This document shows positions 18,772 to 27,085 of a DNA stretch of 64,000 nt, piece by piece. The stretch spans positions 1,860,001 through 1,924,000 of the forward strand of contig NZ_AP025483.1 in the NCBI RefSeq assembly GCF_024347455.1, in the 5' to 3' direction. A program made the translations under genes and the position numbers. This DNA comes from Vibrio echinoideorum. Its GTDB lineage: Bacteria; Pseudomonadota; Gammaproteobacteria; Enterobacterales; Vibrionaceae. The notes under the pieces are model-generated. The model saw only the letters and a program-made list of their open reading frames with translations, did not search any database and was not told the DNA's origin. Within the stretch, counting starts at the first letter, position 1. Every line of letters begins with the position of its first letter.

Positions 18772-19836
18772 TTACAGTTTTGTCCAAGCATCTTGCCAGT
18801 ATTGGCTGTCCGCTGGAGCGTAGGATGCGCTTGCACACCAAGCCGTGTATGGCCAAGGCTTACATTCGTATAAACCATTGTCACGGCCTACTACAATATC
18901 GCCCGCTGCGTAGTTTGTACCAGCTTCATACGGAGGGTAATCACCTGGAGGTGGAGTCGTTCCTCCACCGTCTTTCACAGTGAACGAATTGTTTACCATC
19001 ACTATTTCGCCGTCTGTTGCTGTGCCAACAACCTCAAGTGAATATTGACCTTCCGCCACATCGTGCAAGTCCATTGTGATTGAACGGCTGTCAGTTAGGC
19101 TTACTTTGGTTTGTTCAACCACGCTACCCGCACTGTTGAGCGCCTTCACAGTCACATCCATTGCTTCATTTGATGTCAGTGTCAGATCCAAACGTACATT
19201 ACCGTTTTCTGGTGCGTATTCAGACTGTAGGCCCGAAACTTCAAGTTCAGGATCTGTACCCGGATCAGGGTTACCACCACATGAAGAGTCTGAAACCTTT
19301 CTCCAAACGCCCCACTCGCCTGTTGTTCCCGGTTCTTCGCCACGAGTATACCAGCCAGCTCCCCACGTTGAACCGTCATGTGATACTTGGTCGCCTTCAA
19401 CATAAACGGTGTCGGCATCCCATGCTGCTGCACAGTTAGAGCCATCAGTAACCGACACTTTACGCTCAGCAGTAACGGTTTGATTCGCGCTGTCTGTCAC
19501 ACTATATACAAGCGTGTAGTTGCCGATTTCATTCACATCAACACTTCCAGTGTGCGTGATAGTGCTTGTTAAATCGCCATCTTCCGCATCATTGGCAGTC
19601 ACACCAGCCATTGGGTCGAATGTAGTACCAAGTATTACTGTTGTATCAGATACGCCATCGAATACTGGTTTTTGGCTGTAGACTTCTACCGTTCTTGCTT
19701 TGGTTGTTTCGTTATTGTCGCTATCTTTCACACGATAAGTGAGAACATAAGTGCCAATAACCGCTGTTTCAACATATCCTTCAACATCGATTGAAGACGT
19801 TAAATCGCCATCTTCTTTATCTGTTGCCGTGTACAA
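18772..19836 (-). pseudogene. C-terminal part of broken chitinase: DUF5011 repeats and two chitin-binding domains
   Basis: This reads in the +1 frame relative to the catalytic part upstream and continues it without an independent start; the ATG at 19881 has no ribosome site and codes an artefactual antisense-like tail inside the GH18 gene. Order of domains: a DUF5011/HYR Ig-like repeat lacking its first half (starts TATDKEDGDLTSSI), a complete second one (TANDAEDGDLTSTI), a CBM5/12 type chitin-binding module (AWDADTVYVEGDQVSHDGSTW...WGVW), a GbpA-like Ig domain (LQSEYAPENGNVRLDLTL...), a Pro/Gly linker and a C-terminal chitin-binding module (YEAGTNYAAGDIVVGRDNGLY...WQDAWTKL). These modules would anchor the enzyme to chitin. 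Confidence 0.8.
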
Positions 19837-20857
19837 ATGGGCCGTAGTCTTTAATAAACTGCTCGTTGTATTGTTGACCATTTTTGTTAGTGCCCATGTC
19901 CCAGTTGATAGACCAAGTCATTACACCACGCAGGGGTTGGCCTTGAGTCGTTAAGGTCTCGAACGCGTCGTATAAATCTTGAGGATCTTGCACAAAGCCG
20001 GTTGCTGCAGCATCAATGCTAGAAGGAATACCAAACACCAACTTGTCATGTGGAATTTTGTGGAAGCCACGCGTTCCGTTGATAAGCGAATCAGAGATGT
20101 AGTAGATGAATTCTTCTTTTAATGCATCGTTGTTTTGAGCAATCCAGCCCACGCCGTCAACCCAGATACCGTCGCCACCTTGGTTGTAGAATTGTGGGTT
20201 AATCCAGTCGTAATAACCTTCTAGATTATCGATATATGGAACGTACTTACCGCCTGTCGTTAGATACGGGAACTCAGGCGCCATAGTAATAAGGAAGTTT
20301 TTACCTTCAGCACGGTAGTGGTCTTTCACTAGCTTAAGTGCGTCAGGAATCACGGTTTGGTTGCTTGCTGCGGTTACCGCGGCTTGTTCAAGGTCGATAT
20401 CTAGGCCATCGAAACCGTAACGCTCAGTAAGGCGGATTATCTCATCAGCAAAGGCTCTTTCATCACCCGTTTCAAGTTCTACGTGTGCATCAGCGCCACC
20501 CAGCGCTATCAGTACAGAACGGCCTTGTTTGTTGAGTTCAGAGATTTGGTCAATAAATTGTTCTTCTGAAAGCCCAATGGTTGGGTCCAGTTTAAAAGTT
20601 GGGATTCGACCATCAGCCACATCGTAAACCTTCATGAATGACACATTCACGATGTTATACATTGGGTTTACTTCATCCAGCGTCACGCATGGCGCATTAC
20701 CCCCTTGGTAGCCGCCACCGTCACACCAGTTGTGCCAATACCCAACCACGACACCAGAATCCGGATTCGTCATATCTGAACCATTTGCATAAACAGCGCC
20801 AGACATTGCGGCCATGCCGACCGATACAGCTAATTGCAGAGCTTTACGTTTCAACAT
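19817..20857 (-). CDS. GH18 chitinase catalytic domain (frame lost before the binding modules)
   Basis: This 346-residue protein has a signal peptide (LALQLAVSVGMAAMSGAVYA-like, cut before NGSDMTN) and a GH18 TIM barrel. The SxGG strand appears as VLIALGGAD, the catalytic motif DGLDIDLE fits DxxDxDxE with Glu as acid/base, and YDWINPQFYNQGG and MTWSINWD are the later conserved strands. It should hydrolyse chitin outside the cell, and the barrel looks complete. After FVHG the frame stops (NR, then TAA), while the neighbouring +1 frame carries the binding modules, so a deletion or indel has cut the gene. ATG at 20857 follows AAGGAAGTGGG and starts the signal peptide. Whether the truncated enzyme works is unknown. 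Confidence 0.88.
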   Translation of the reverse strand: MLKRKALQLAVSVGMAAMSGAVYANGSDMTNPDSGVVVGYWHNWCDGGGYQGGNAPCVTLDEVNPMYNIVNVSFMKVYDVADGRIPTFKLDPTIGLSEEQFIDQISELNKQGRSVLIALGGADAHVELETGDERAFADEIIRLTERYGFDGLDIDLEQAAVTAASNQTVIPDALKLVKDHYRAEGKNFLITMAPEFPYLTTGGKYVPYIDNLEGYYDWINPQFYNQGGDGIWVDGVGWIAQNNDALKEEFIYYISDSLINGTRGFHKIPHDKLVFGIPSSIDAAATGFVQDPQDLYDAFETLTTQGQPLRGVMTWSINWDMGTNKNGQQYNEQFIKDYGPFVHGNR

Positions 20858-21344
20858 TAGTCCCACTTCCTTACTTAACAGCTGTGCCAATCACAACCGA
20901 ACCAATTCATTGTAATCATGAATATTTATAGAGAAGTAATGGAATTTATAGGAAAAGATGACCTTTGATTTAACTTGTGATTTTAAGTCACAGATTGAAT
21001 ATCAGAATCAATATGATTTTGACTTTTCATTCAAAATGAAATGCTAAAAGCTGTTATTTTCGGCCGAACACATTGACCATGCAAATGTTAATCAACCTTA
21101 ATTCACATAGATAATTAACCGAAAACATAAAAAATCACCAATAGGAAAAAACTAACTTTAAATCGACAAAAATCGATTCAAACACACCGTAATTACTGAC
21201 CTCAGACCAGATACCATTGCGAGTGATATCACTAAAATAGCTTGGATATAGTCGTCATACATGTGCTAGAGATACACACGTATAACGGAATATAGGAGTG
21301 GGAAATTTGTGGAATTTTGTATGATCACCCCGACTATTTTTCAG
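20858..21344. other. Chitinase upstream region, no gene seen
   Basis: About 490 AT-rich bases. TGTGA-N7-TCACA at 20976-20992 resembles a CRP palindrome, but its spacer is one base too long. No small ORF with a ribosome site was found. Confidence 0.45.
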
Positions 21345-22343
21345 TTAGCCTTTAACATCAGGTGAATAATAAGTATCAATCAATGAAATAAAATTCATCT
21401 TATTTTCTTCATTGAGTTGATTGATACCCGCTGCTGCTTTTCTTCCACCACCCGTATCAAAACTAGAACAAATTTCGTCTGCGCCCGTTCTGTTTGATAA
21501 TGGTGCCCGTAAGCTCACCGTGTAAGACAAGCCATCTTGGTTTTTCGTTAATACTGCTTGCGCTCGGTTTGGATCTTGATTAACGATTTCATTACCAAAC
21601 ACACCACTGATGCGCCTTGCCCACGTCTCACCTGGCAGTTCAAACACACGTGCGACTTCACTTTCATAAACAGGAGCAAGGTTTGATAGCTGTTGGCGAT
21701 CATTTTGATAAGCAGATCGTAGTCGATAAAACACAGAGTTTTTATCATCTAAAAGGTCAAATGGGTTCGGGTATTGATAAAGGGTTTGGTAGAGCTCAAT
21801 TGGCGTGAAATGCAAATCACTGAGTGAAGAACCGTAACCATTGTAGTTAACCAAGGTACCTAGCTCTTCTAAAAACTCTGTTTGAGATTGATCGAATCCA
21901 TTTTCACCCGCTAGCCGCGCGGCCACTATTTTTAGGTTATCACCAAAAGCAGCCGCGATTGCCCAAGCCACATGCGCACCATTCAGCTTCTGGTTAATCA
22001 GCAAGCTCGTGCAACTCTCTGGCGCGGTATCAATCAGAGTATCTAAATGATCAGAAGTTGGTAGATCTCCTGTTCGGTGGTGATCGCAATAAAATACATT
22101 GATGTTGGCGTCTAGCAATGAGTGCAATGCAGGTAGGTTCTTCTCCATCGACACATCTAAAACGGTAACGGATGAAACACCGCCTTGCTTACCCGGCTCC
22201 ATCATTTGAGTAACAACTTGAGAGACCAACTTAATATCACGCTTTACACCAGTGATCAGTACACTTTCTTTCGGCTCGTTTAAGCGCAGTTGCAGTAAAG
22301 CGATGATGCCGTCTGCATCTCCATTGAATACGTCGTAGTGCAT
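21345..22343 (-). CDS. DHH-family phosphoesterase
   Basis: This 332-residue protein has the DHH metal motifs in order: DVFNGDADG (residues 4-12), VLDVSM (about 80) and FYCDHHRTG (about 103), and a C-terminal DHHA1-like substrate loop GGGRKAAAGI. Relatives are Mn-dependent phosphoesterases acting on short RNA, pAp or cyclic dinucleotide breakdown products; the exact substrate cannot be read. The ATG at 22343 has AAGGAAGAGGAA upstream, far better than the in-frame codon at 22376. It is a single gene divergent from a small hypothetical gene. Confidence 0.86.
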   Translation of the reverse strand: MHYDVFNGDADGIIALLQLRLNEPKESVLITGVKRDIKLVSQVVTQMMEPGKQGGVSSVTVLDVSMEKNLPALHSLLDANINVFYCDHHRTGDLPTSDHLDTLIDTAPESCTSLLINQKLNGAHVAWAIAAAFGDNLKIVAARLAGENGFDQSQTEFLEELGTLVNYNGYGSSLSDLHFTPIELYQTLYQYPNPFDLLDDKNSVFYRLRSAYQNDRQQLSNLAPVYESEVARVFELPGETWARRISGVFGNEIVNQDPNRAQAVLTKNQDGLSYTVSLRAPLSNRTGADEICSSFDTGGGRKAAAGINQLNEENKMNFISLIDTYYSPDVKG

Positions 22344-22626
22344 GTTGTTCCTCTTCCTTTGGGATCTAAACATCAATCAGCAACAAGCCAATGAAACCGG
22401 TAACATTGATACCATTAATAGTCTGTCATCATTTTAGTCATATTTCACAGATAGTTAAGTCTATTTTGGAATGCCTTATTCTCATTAGACTCAGAAGGTT
22501 TCGCCATAAGCATTAGATTTTAAAAATCAAAAAACACCATTTGCACTATTGTATGACATATATCACAGCAAGCTAAGGGGAAAAGATTATAAAATAAGCA
22601 TCCCCCACTCAAAGATAAAGCGCTAT

Positions 22627-22866
22627 ATGAACACTACCACCACTCTTGTTTATGACACTTTGAAAAGCCTTGCTGCTCACGCTCCTGAGCAACATGCCGA
22701 GATTAGACAGCGGTTATATGAGCAGTTGAGCCTGCCATTTAATAAGCAGATCTCGTTATACGCTAACGTTTTGGGCCCGATAAGTTCAGGTAAGTTAGCC
22801 GGATGCGACAACATCGACAAAGCGGTCGATCTTGCACTCGAAGTGTTGGAAGGCCGAAGTAAATAA
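22627..22866 (+). CDS. Small uncharacterised protein (79 residues)
   Basis: I do not recognise a named family. The protein reads MNTTTTLVYDTLKSLAAHAP then a helix with EQHAEIRQRLYEQLSL, then PFNKQISLYANVLGPISSGKLAG, and ends in an amphipathic helix DKAVDLALEVLEGRSK. It has no signal or membrane segment and looks cytosolic and helical. Codon use matches the neighbours. The ATG at 22627 was preferred over an earlier in-frame ATG at 22549, whose extra 26 residues are low-complexity basic. A clear tandem repeat and a strong terminator follow, which supports real transcription. Confidence 0.65.
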   Translation: MNTTTTLVYDTLKSLAAHAPEQHAEIRQRLYEQLSLPFNKQISLYANVLGPISSGKLAGCDNIDKAVDLALEVLEGRSK

Positions 22867-22873
22867 CAACGCG

Positions 22874-22903
22874 ACAGTAATAGTTACAGTAACAGTAACA
22901 GTA
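22874..22903. repeat. 6-bp tandem repeat after the small gene
   Basis: ACAGTA occurs in units 1, 3, 4 and 5, with ATAGTT as unit 2. It begins 8 nt after the stop codon. Confidence 0.8.
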
Positions 22904-22924
22904 ACAAGCGTTATTGAACCAAAT

Positions 22925-22957
22925 GACCCTGCTCTCCCCCGAGCAGGGTCTTTTTTT
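22925..22957 (+). terminator. Strong terminator of the small gene
   Basis: A perfect 10-bp stem (GACCCTGCTC/GAGCAGGGTC) with a 6-nt loop runs straight into seven T. Confidence 0.9.
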
Positions 22958-22991
22958 GACAAGGTAAATCACATCCAAAGCACTCAAATGC

Positions 22992-23018
22992 AAAAAGGCG
23001 CAGATAATCTGCGCCTTT
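22992..23018 (-). terminator. Terminator of the chemoreceptor gene
   Basis: AAAGGCGCAGA pairs with TCTGCGCCTTT around TAA. On the minus strand it is followed by T-rich sequence, about 60 nt after the stop at 23079. Confidence 0.8.
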
Positions 23019-23078
23019 GTTTTCATCCCACTTAAATCTCGGTTTACACTGATTAAGTGCTTTTCAAATCATTATCAA

Positions 23079-24854
23079 TTAAGAAGTCTTGAACTGCGCC
23101 ACGGCTCTATCCATATCATGAGCTTGTTCGGCCACTTTATCGACTTCAACTAGACAGTGCTGCGCCGAAGCATTGTTGTCGTTAGAGATAGTGTTTAACT
23201 CGGTGATTGAGTCGCTCACTTGTGCCATAACAGCACCCTGCTCTTCAATTGCTGATGCGATACGTTCAGAGTTACCTTGGATGCTTTCCATGTCGCTTAA
23301 GATAAGCTGCAGGCTAGCGTCTAGCTCTTCCGAATCTTTCAGAGTCAATTGGCCCTGTTGGTTACACTCTCCAATCTCGGTCATCGAAGCGTTCATTTGA
23401 CTCTGGATTGCTGTCACAACGCTGGTGATTTCAGTGGTCGATTGATGTGTTCTACTTGCAAGAGCACGGACTTCATCTGCAACAACAGCAAAACCTCGGC
23501 CTTGTTCACCCGCACGTGCCGCTTCAATTGCTGCGTTCAGTGCCAATAAGTTGGTTTGTTCTGCAATGCCTTGGATGATGTTTACTGCATCGCCGATTTG
23601 GTCAACATGATGGTTCAACGAGCTGATCGAATCTTGGCTGCTTGAAAGGCGTTCAGACAACTGAGTAATGTTGCTGATGGTGTCTACAACCACTTCACGG
23701 CCTTTATCGGCATTCGCTTTCGCTTGATGTACACCTTCAGCGGCAACCGATGTGCTTTCTGAGATCTCGCCAATTGTTAGCACCATCTCTTGTACTGATG
23801 TGGTCATGGTCGAGGTGTGGTTAGCTTGCACTTCAAACTGTTTGATTACCGATTCTAGTTCATCATGCATGTTTGATGTGCTTTGTGTCAGCTGAAGTGA
23901 TTTAGATTGCGATGCCGCGATAAGTCCTTCAAGTTGATCAAGCAATTGGTTGAAGTATTGACCTAACGTGCTCAGTTCATCTTTACCATCTAGGTGTGAA
24001 CGAATAGACACGTCGTTCGAATCGACAATGTTGCGAATTACCGAAAGCAAAGATTCAATCTTGCCAATGATAGAACGGACGATTAACCAGCTGAACAGAA
24101 TGATCGCCACAAGTAACGTGACGCAAAGAATGTTGTTGATCAGCGAGAGTTTATCCATCTCTTGTTGGGTTTCTTGCTCTAACACGGCTGAGAACTCTTT
24201 AAATTGAGTTTCAATCGCATGAGAACCTGAGCGAGCTTGCCCTAACAGGCCTTCATTATGCTTCATGCCAATCACACGTTTCTGCGCGACGACTTGCTTT
24301 GCAGCATCTAAAAGCGCACTTGAACTGCCCGCACTCGAGGTAATAGAAAGAACGCTTGGGTCAAATGTGCCCTTTTCAATCAGATCGTTAAACAGGTACA
24401 GCTCTACTTTTTGCTCTGCGCCGACTGTTGCACTGATGCTGTCTAGCTCTTCATGAAACTGGCCGAGCAAGCCTTTATCTCTGGCCAATCCGTAGACTTC
24501 ATTGGCTTTGACTAGGTTAACAAAGCTTGTATGGTACGTTTCAATATCTTCACGCAAGTGTGTGCTGTTGGCCAAACCCAAGTCGTTGAGTATTGTATTG
24601 AGCTGTGATTCAGACACTAGAAATTTGTTGTAGTTAACGTCAAATTTGTCGAGGTATTTTAAATCACTGCGCAGTAAGAAATCTTTCTCATTGCGGCGAA
24701 GGTTAAGCAATCGCACTTCAAGTTCTTTGGTGATTTGTTTAGCTTGGCCCATTTGAGCGGTGGTATCTGCGAATTGTGATGTGGTAAACAGCAATGCAAT
24801 CATGCCGAAAATGGAAAACAATCCTAATGAATAGAGCTTTTTCTTTATGTTCAT
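23079..24854 (-). CDS. Methyl-accepting chemotaxis protein
   Basis: This 591-residue transducer has a first membrane helix at about 8-28 ([19 protein letters not shown]), a roughly 220-residue periplasmic sensor domain that is mainly helical ([22 protein letters not shown], the helical-bimodular type), a second helix near 245-265 ([21 protein letters not shown]), HAMP at about 266-320, and a signalling domain with the hairpin tip [20 protein letters not shown] and [13 protein letters not shown]. It would pass ligand binding to CheW/CheA and flagellar motors. No C-terminal CheR pentapeptide (NWETF type) is present. The ligand is unknown. It is a single gene with its own terminator. Confidence 0.93.
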   Translation of the reverse strand: MNIKKKLYSLGLFSIFGMIALLFTTSQFADTTAQMGQAKQITKELEVRLLNLRRNEKDFLLRSDLKYLDKFDVNYNKFLVSESQLNTILNDLGLANSTHLREDIETYHTSFVNLVKANEVYGLARDKGLLGQFHEELDSISATVGAEQKVELYLFNDLIEKGTFDPSVLSITSSAGSSSALLDAAKQVVAQKRVIGMKHNEGLLGQARSGSHAIETQFKEFSAVLEQETQQEMDKLSLINNILCVTLLVAIILFSWLIVRSIIGKIESLLSVIRNIVDSNDVSIRSHLDGKDELSTLGQYFNQLLDQLEGLIAASQSKSLQLTQSTSNMHDELESVIKQFEVQANHTSTMTTSVQEMVLTIGEISESTSVAAEGVHQAKANADKGREVVVDTISNITQLSERLSSSQDSISSLNHHVDQIGDAVNIIQGIAEQTNLLALNAAIEAARAGEQGRGFAVVADEVRALASRTHQSTTEITSVVTAIQSQMNASMTEIGECNQQGQLTLKDSEELDASLQLILSDMESIQGNSERIASAIEEQGAVMAQVSDSITELNTISNDNNASAQHCLVEVDKVAEQAHDMDRAVAQFKTS

Positions 24855-25238
24855 ATATGTGACTCGTCTTTACTAATCTAATTATGGGTATCTAAGTTTT
24901 TTGTAACTTTTGTTATCTTGTTTTTATATTTATCTAGCTTAATTTGTCTATCTAGCTCTAGTCGCTTGCATAACCCAGGTTGCTTATATAGTGATTAACT
25001 CGTGCTGTTCTCAATTGGATTTGAGCTGCCAATGAAATCATTACTAAAGTTAAAATTATCAATAACACAGATTTGCAACATGTACATTAGTTGAATTATA
25101 GATTTGGGAGGCAGCTATTTGACGGGTCGCACAAGGCTTGAACAGCAGACTACGTAAGGCTTTGAATCAAAAAGCTTTCGTACTTTATTGGCCTTGTTGC
25201 TTTTAATGACATTATTTTGGCTGATCAGAGGAGACAAA
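24855..25238. other. Intergenic region without recognised gene
   Basis: About 380 bp between the chemoreceptor start and a possible tiny ORF at 25239. T-rich near 24895-24960; it should hold the chemoreceptor promoter. Confidence 0.45.
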
Positions 25239-25265
25239 ATGAAGCTCAATATCTTAGATTCATAA
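25239..25265 (+). other. Possible eight-codon ORF with strong ribosome site, ending in a hairpin
   Basis: AGAGGAG lies 5 nt before an ATG that opens eight codons (M-K-L-N-I-L-D-S) and a TAA. The stop overlaps the base of the hairpin at 25264-25304. Nothing on the plus strand follows, so it could be a microprotein or an sRNA with an ORF, or chance. Confidence 0.3.
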
Positions 25266-25304
25266 AAAATGGACCATCCCTATTCAGGTACAGTCCATTT
25301 ATTT
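25264..25304. terminator. Bidirectional hairpin after dmeF-marR
   Basis: AAATGGAC pairs with GTCCATTT around an 18-nt loop, with A-rich sequence on the left and T-rich on the right. It lies 63 nt beyond the marR-like stop on the minus strand. Confidence 0.65.
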
Positions 25305-25338
25305 GTGTTCGTGGTTGTTGACTCTTGATTCTAAGTTC

Positions 25339-25359
25339 TGTGCTTTGTGCTTTGTGCTC
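25339..25359. repeat. 7-bp tandem repeat, three copies, after the MarR stop
   Basis: TGTGCTT, TGTGCTT, TGTGCTC; 7 nt from the stop codon of the minus-strand MarR gene. Confidence 0.7.
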
Positions 25360-25366
25360 ACTAAGC

Positions 25367-25783
25367 CTAAAACGCTTTCACCATCTTAGTCAGGCATTTT
25401 AGTAATACGGCTTTCTCATCTTCTTCGAACTCTTGTGTGAGTTCATTAACGAGATTCAAGTGAAGCTGATTGTGATGAACATGGATCTTCTGCCCTTCGC
25501 CGGTCAACGCCACGACTATCGCTCGACGGTCGGTTGGGTGTTCGTGACGCTCGATCAACTCTGCCTTAACCAGCTTTTCGATTTGAACGGTGAGCGTGCC
25601 CGTAGTGATGCCGAGCTTTTCTGCGAGCTCTTTCATTCTTAACGCGCCATGCATACCAAGCACTTCGATAGTATGTACTTGCGCCAAGGAGTAACCCGTT
25701 TCTTTGACAACAGATTGCTCCCACGAAGACATTTTATCGTAGAACTCAGTCAGTATTTGGTTAAGCTGTTCTATATTTCGCAT
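25367..25783 (-). CDS. MarR-family transcriptional regulator, paired with DmeF
   Basis: This 138-residue protein has an N-terminal dimer helix (MRNIEQLNQILTEFYDKMSSWEQ), the winged helix-turn-helix ALRMKELAEKLGITTGTLTVQIEKLVKAELIERHEHPTDRRAIVVALT with the DxR wing at the tip, and a C-terminal dimer helix. ATG 25783 lies inside the dmeF 3' end (23-nt overlap), so translation is coupled to the efflux pump. It probably represses the dmeF-marR operon through the two palindromes at 26833 and 26864 and responds to metal, but no classical metal-binding cluster is evident and the inducer is inference. Confidence 0.9.
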   Translation of the reverse strand: MRNIEQLNQILTEFYDKMSSWEQSVVKETGYSLAQVHTIEVLGMHGALRMKELAEKLGITTGTLTVQIEKLVKAELIERHEHPTDRRAIVVALTGEGQKIHVHHNQLHLNLVNELTQEFEEDEKAVLLKCLTKMVKAF

Positions 25784-26762
25784 GGCTGTTTGAGTGCACT
25801 TCAAGAGTAAGATGATTAATCTTATCAAACTTGGCGAGCATTTGTTTATATTCAGAGACGGTTTTGTCACTGTTTGATTCAAGAGTAATCGCCGCTGAGT
25901 AGTGATGCCCACTCACCTTCCACATGTGTAAGTCGGTTACGGCTGCGTAAGGAGCTAAAGCTTCAGTGATTCCGTTACGGTACTCATCATCAATATTCTG
26001 ATCGAGTAAGATTGGGCTTGTCTGTTTCATTAAGTTCATTGTCCATTTGGCAATCACAACCGCGCCAACCATACCCATTGCGGCATCCAGCCAGTTCCAC
26101 CCATAAAACTTACCGAAGAGTAGCGCTACAATGGCAAGCAACGACGTCAACGTGTCAGCCAAAACATGCATATACGCCGCACGTAGATTGTGATCTTGAT
26201 GATGTTCATGTTGCTTATCATGTTCATGGTTATCGTCTTTATCATGATCATGGCTATGTAAATGACCGTGATTCTTACTATGATTGTGGCCATGCTCGTG
26301 TCCGTGATCATGATGGTGATGGTGATCGCCGAGTAAAAACATACTCACCACATTCACGGTTAAACCAATACAGGCAACGATGATCGCTTCATTGAACTGA
26401 ATCGCTTGTGGGTTAAATAAACGATGCACTGATTCCACCAGCATCAATAATGCCACAATACCCAATGCAATCGCGCTAGTGTAGCCGCCTAGCACACTGA
26501 CTTTGCCAGTGCCGAAAGAGAAACGTTCACTTTCAGCATGCTTTTTTGCATAACGGTATGCAAACAAGGTAATACCAAACGCCGCTGCATGTGTTCCCAT
26601 ATGCCAACCATCAGCAAGCAAGGCCATTGAACCATATATGGTACCCGCAATGATCTCGACAACCATGGTGACAACGGTTAGTAGCAGGACGTAAAAAGTA
26701 CGCTTCTCACCTTGCTGATTATGTGAAGAAAAATTGTGTTGATGACGTGTTGGAAAGCTCAA
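25761..26762 (-). CDS. dmeF: DmeF-type cation diffusion facilitator (Co/Ni/Zn efflux)
   Basis: This 333-residue CDF exporter has six membrane helices. The second carries LLADGWHMGTHAA, with His-x3-His at the transport site as in DmeF proteins rather than the His-x3-Asp of ZitB, and helix five carries YMHVLADTLTS (His-x3-Asp). Between helices four and five is a very His-rich loop (about residues 145-190), and the C-terminal cytoplasmic domain begins ILLDQNIDDEY. DmeF proteins move divalent cobalt or nickel, and often zinc, out of the cytoplasm in exchange for protons. It is first in an operon with the overlapping MarR gene and has a double palindromic operator upstream. Confidence 0.92.
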   Translation of the reverse strand: MSFPTRHQHNFSSHNQQGEKRTFYVLLLTVVTMVVEIIAGTIYGSMALLADGWHMGTHAAAFGITLFAYRYAKKHAESERFSFGTGKVSVLGGYTSAIALGIVALLMLVESVHRLFNPQAIQFNEAIIVACIGLTVNVVSMFLLGDHHHHHDHGHEHGHNHSKNHGHLHSHDHDKDDNHEHDKQHEHHQDHNLRAAYMHVLADTLTSLLAIVALLFGKFYGWNWLDAAMGMVGAVVIAKWTMNLMKQTSPILLDQNIDDEYRNGITEALAPYAAVTDLHMWKVSGHHYSAAITLESNSDKTVSEYKQMLAKFDKINHLTLEVHSNSHAKYRTA

Positions 26763-26832
26763 ATTGGCGTCCTTATCTTGTGTTAGAGACCTAATAATCG
26801 TAGTTGGTCGGTATTCTTTGATTTACAAGTAA

Positions 26833-26845
26833 TTTGATAATCAAA
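26833..26845. promoter_or_regulatory. Palindromic operator 1 upstream of dmeF-marR
   Basis: TTTGATAATCAAA is a perfect 13-bp palindrome about a central A. Its centre is 31 bp from that of operator 2, three helical turns, so the same DNA face is presented. Confidence 0.75.
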
Positions 26846-26863
26846 GTAACAACTGGAATTTAG

Positions 26864-26876
26864 TTTGATTATCAAA
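26864..26876. promoter_or_regulatory. Palindromic operator 2 upstream of dmeF-marR
   Basis: TTTGATTATCAAA differs from operator 1 only at the central base. It lies about 105 nt upstream of the dmeF start. Confidence 0.75.
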
Positions 26877-26987
26877 CATTGTCAATGGCGAGTTTCGAGA
26901 ATTGGTTCGAATCTTGGTTTAAGGTGTCTTTGAATTGATTGTTTTAAAAATGTTGAAAGCCAATCAGCTCGGTCAAATAACAGGCAC

Positions 26988-27012
26988 AAAAAAGCCCACA
27001 CTTGGTGGGCTT
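26988..27012 (-). terminator. Terminator of the downstream LysR gene
   Basis: GCCCAC pairs with GTGGGC around ACTTG. On the minus strand it is followed by six T, about 75 nt after the LysR stop at 27086. Confidence 0.75.
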
Positions 27013-27085
27013 AATAAAACCGTCAGCCTATGTGAGGATGAGACAACTAGAGCATCTTACCTTTCATGGGAATCACTCGCCGTTC

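Noticed and set aside
19817..19881. Programmed frameshift to explain the split chitinase
   Set aside because: No slippery heptamer or Shine-Dalgarno-like stimulator, and part of the first DUF5011 repeat is missing, which a frameshift would not cause.
20976..20992. CRP-like palindrome TGTGA-N7-TCACA upstream of the chitinase
   Set aside because: CRP sites need a 6-bp spacer; with seven the half sites are out of phase. Kept only as a note in the region entry.
22763..23026. Minus-strand frame across the small gene, repeat and terminators
   Set aside because: It crosses two strong hairpins and the ACAGTA repeat, and its translation is cysteine-rich low-complexity sequence.
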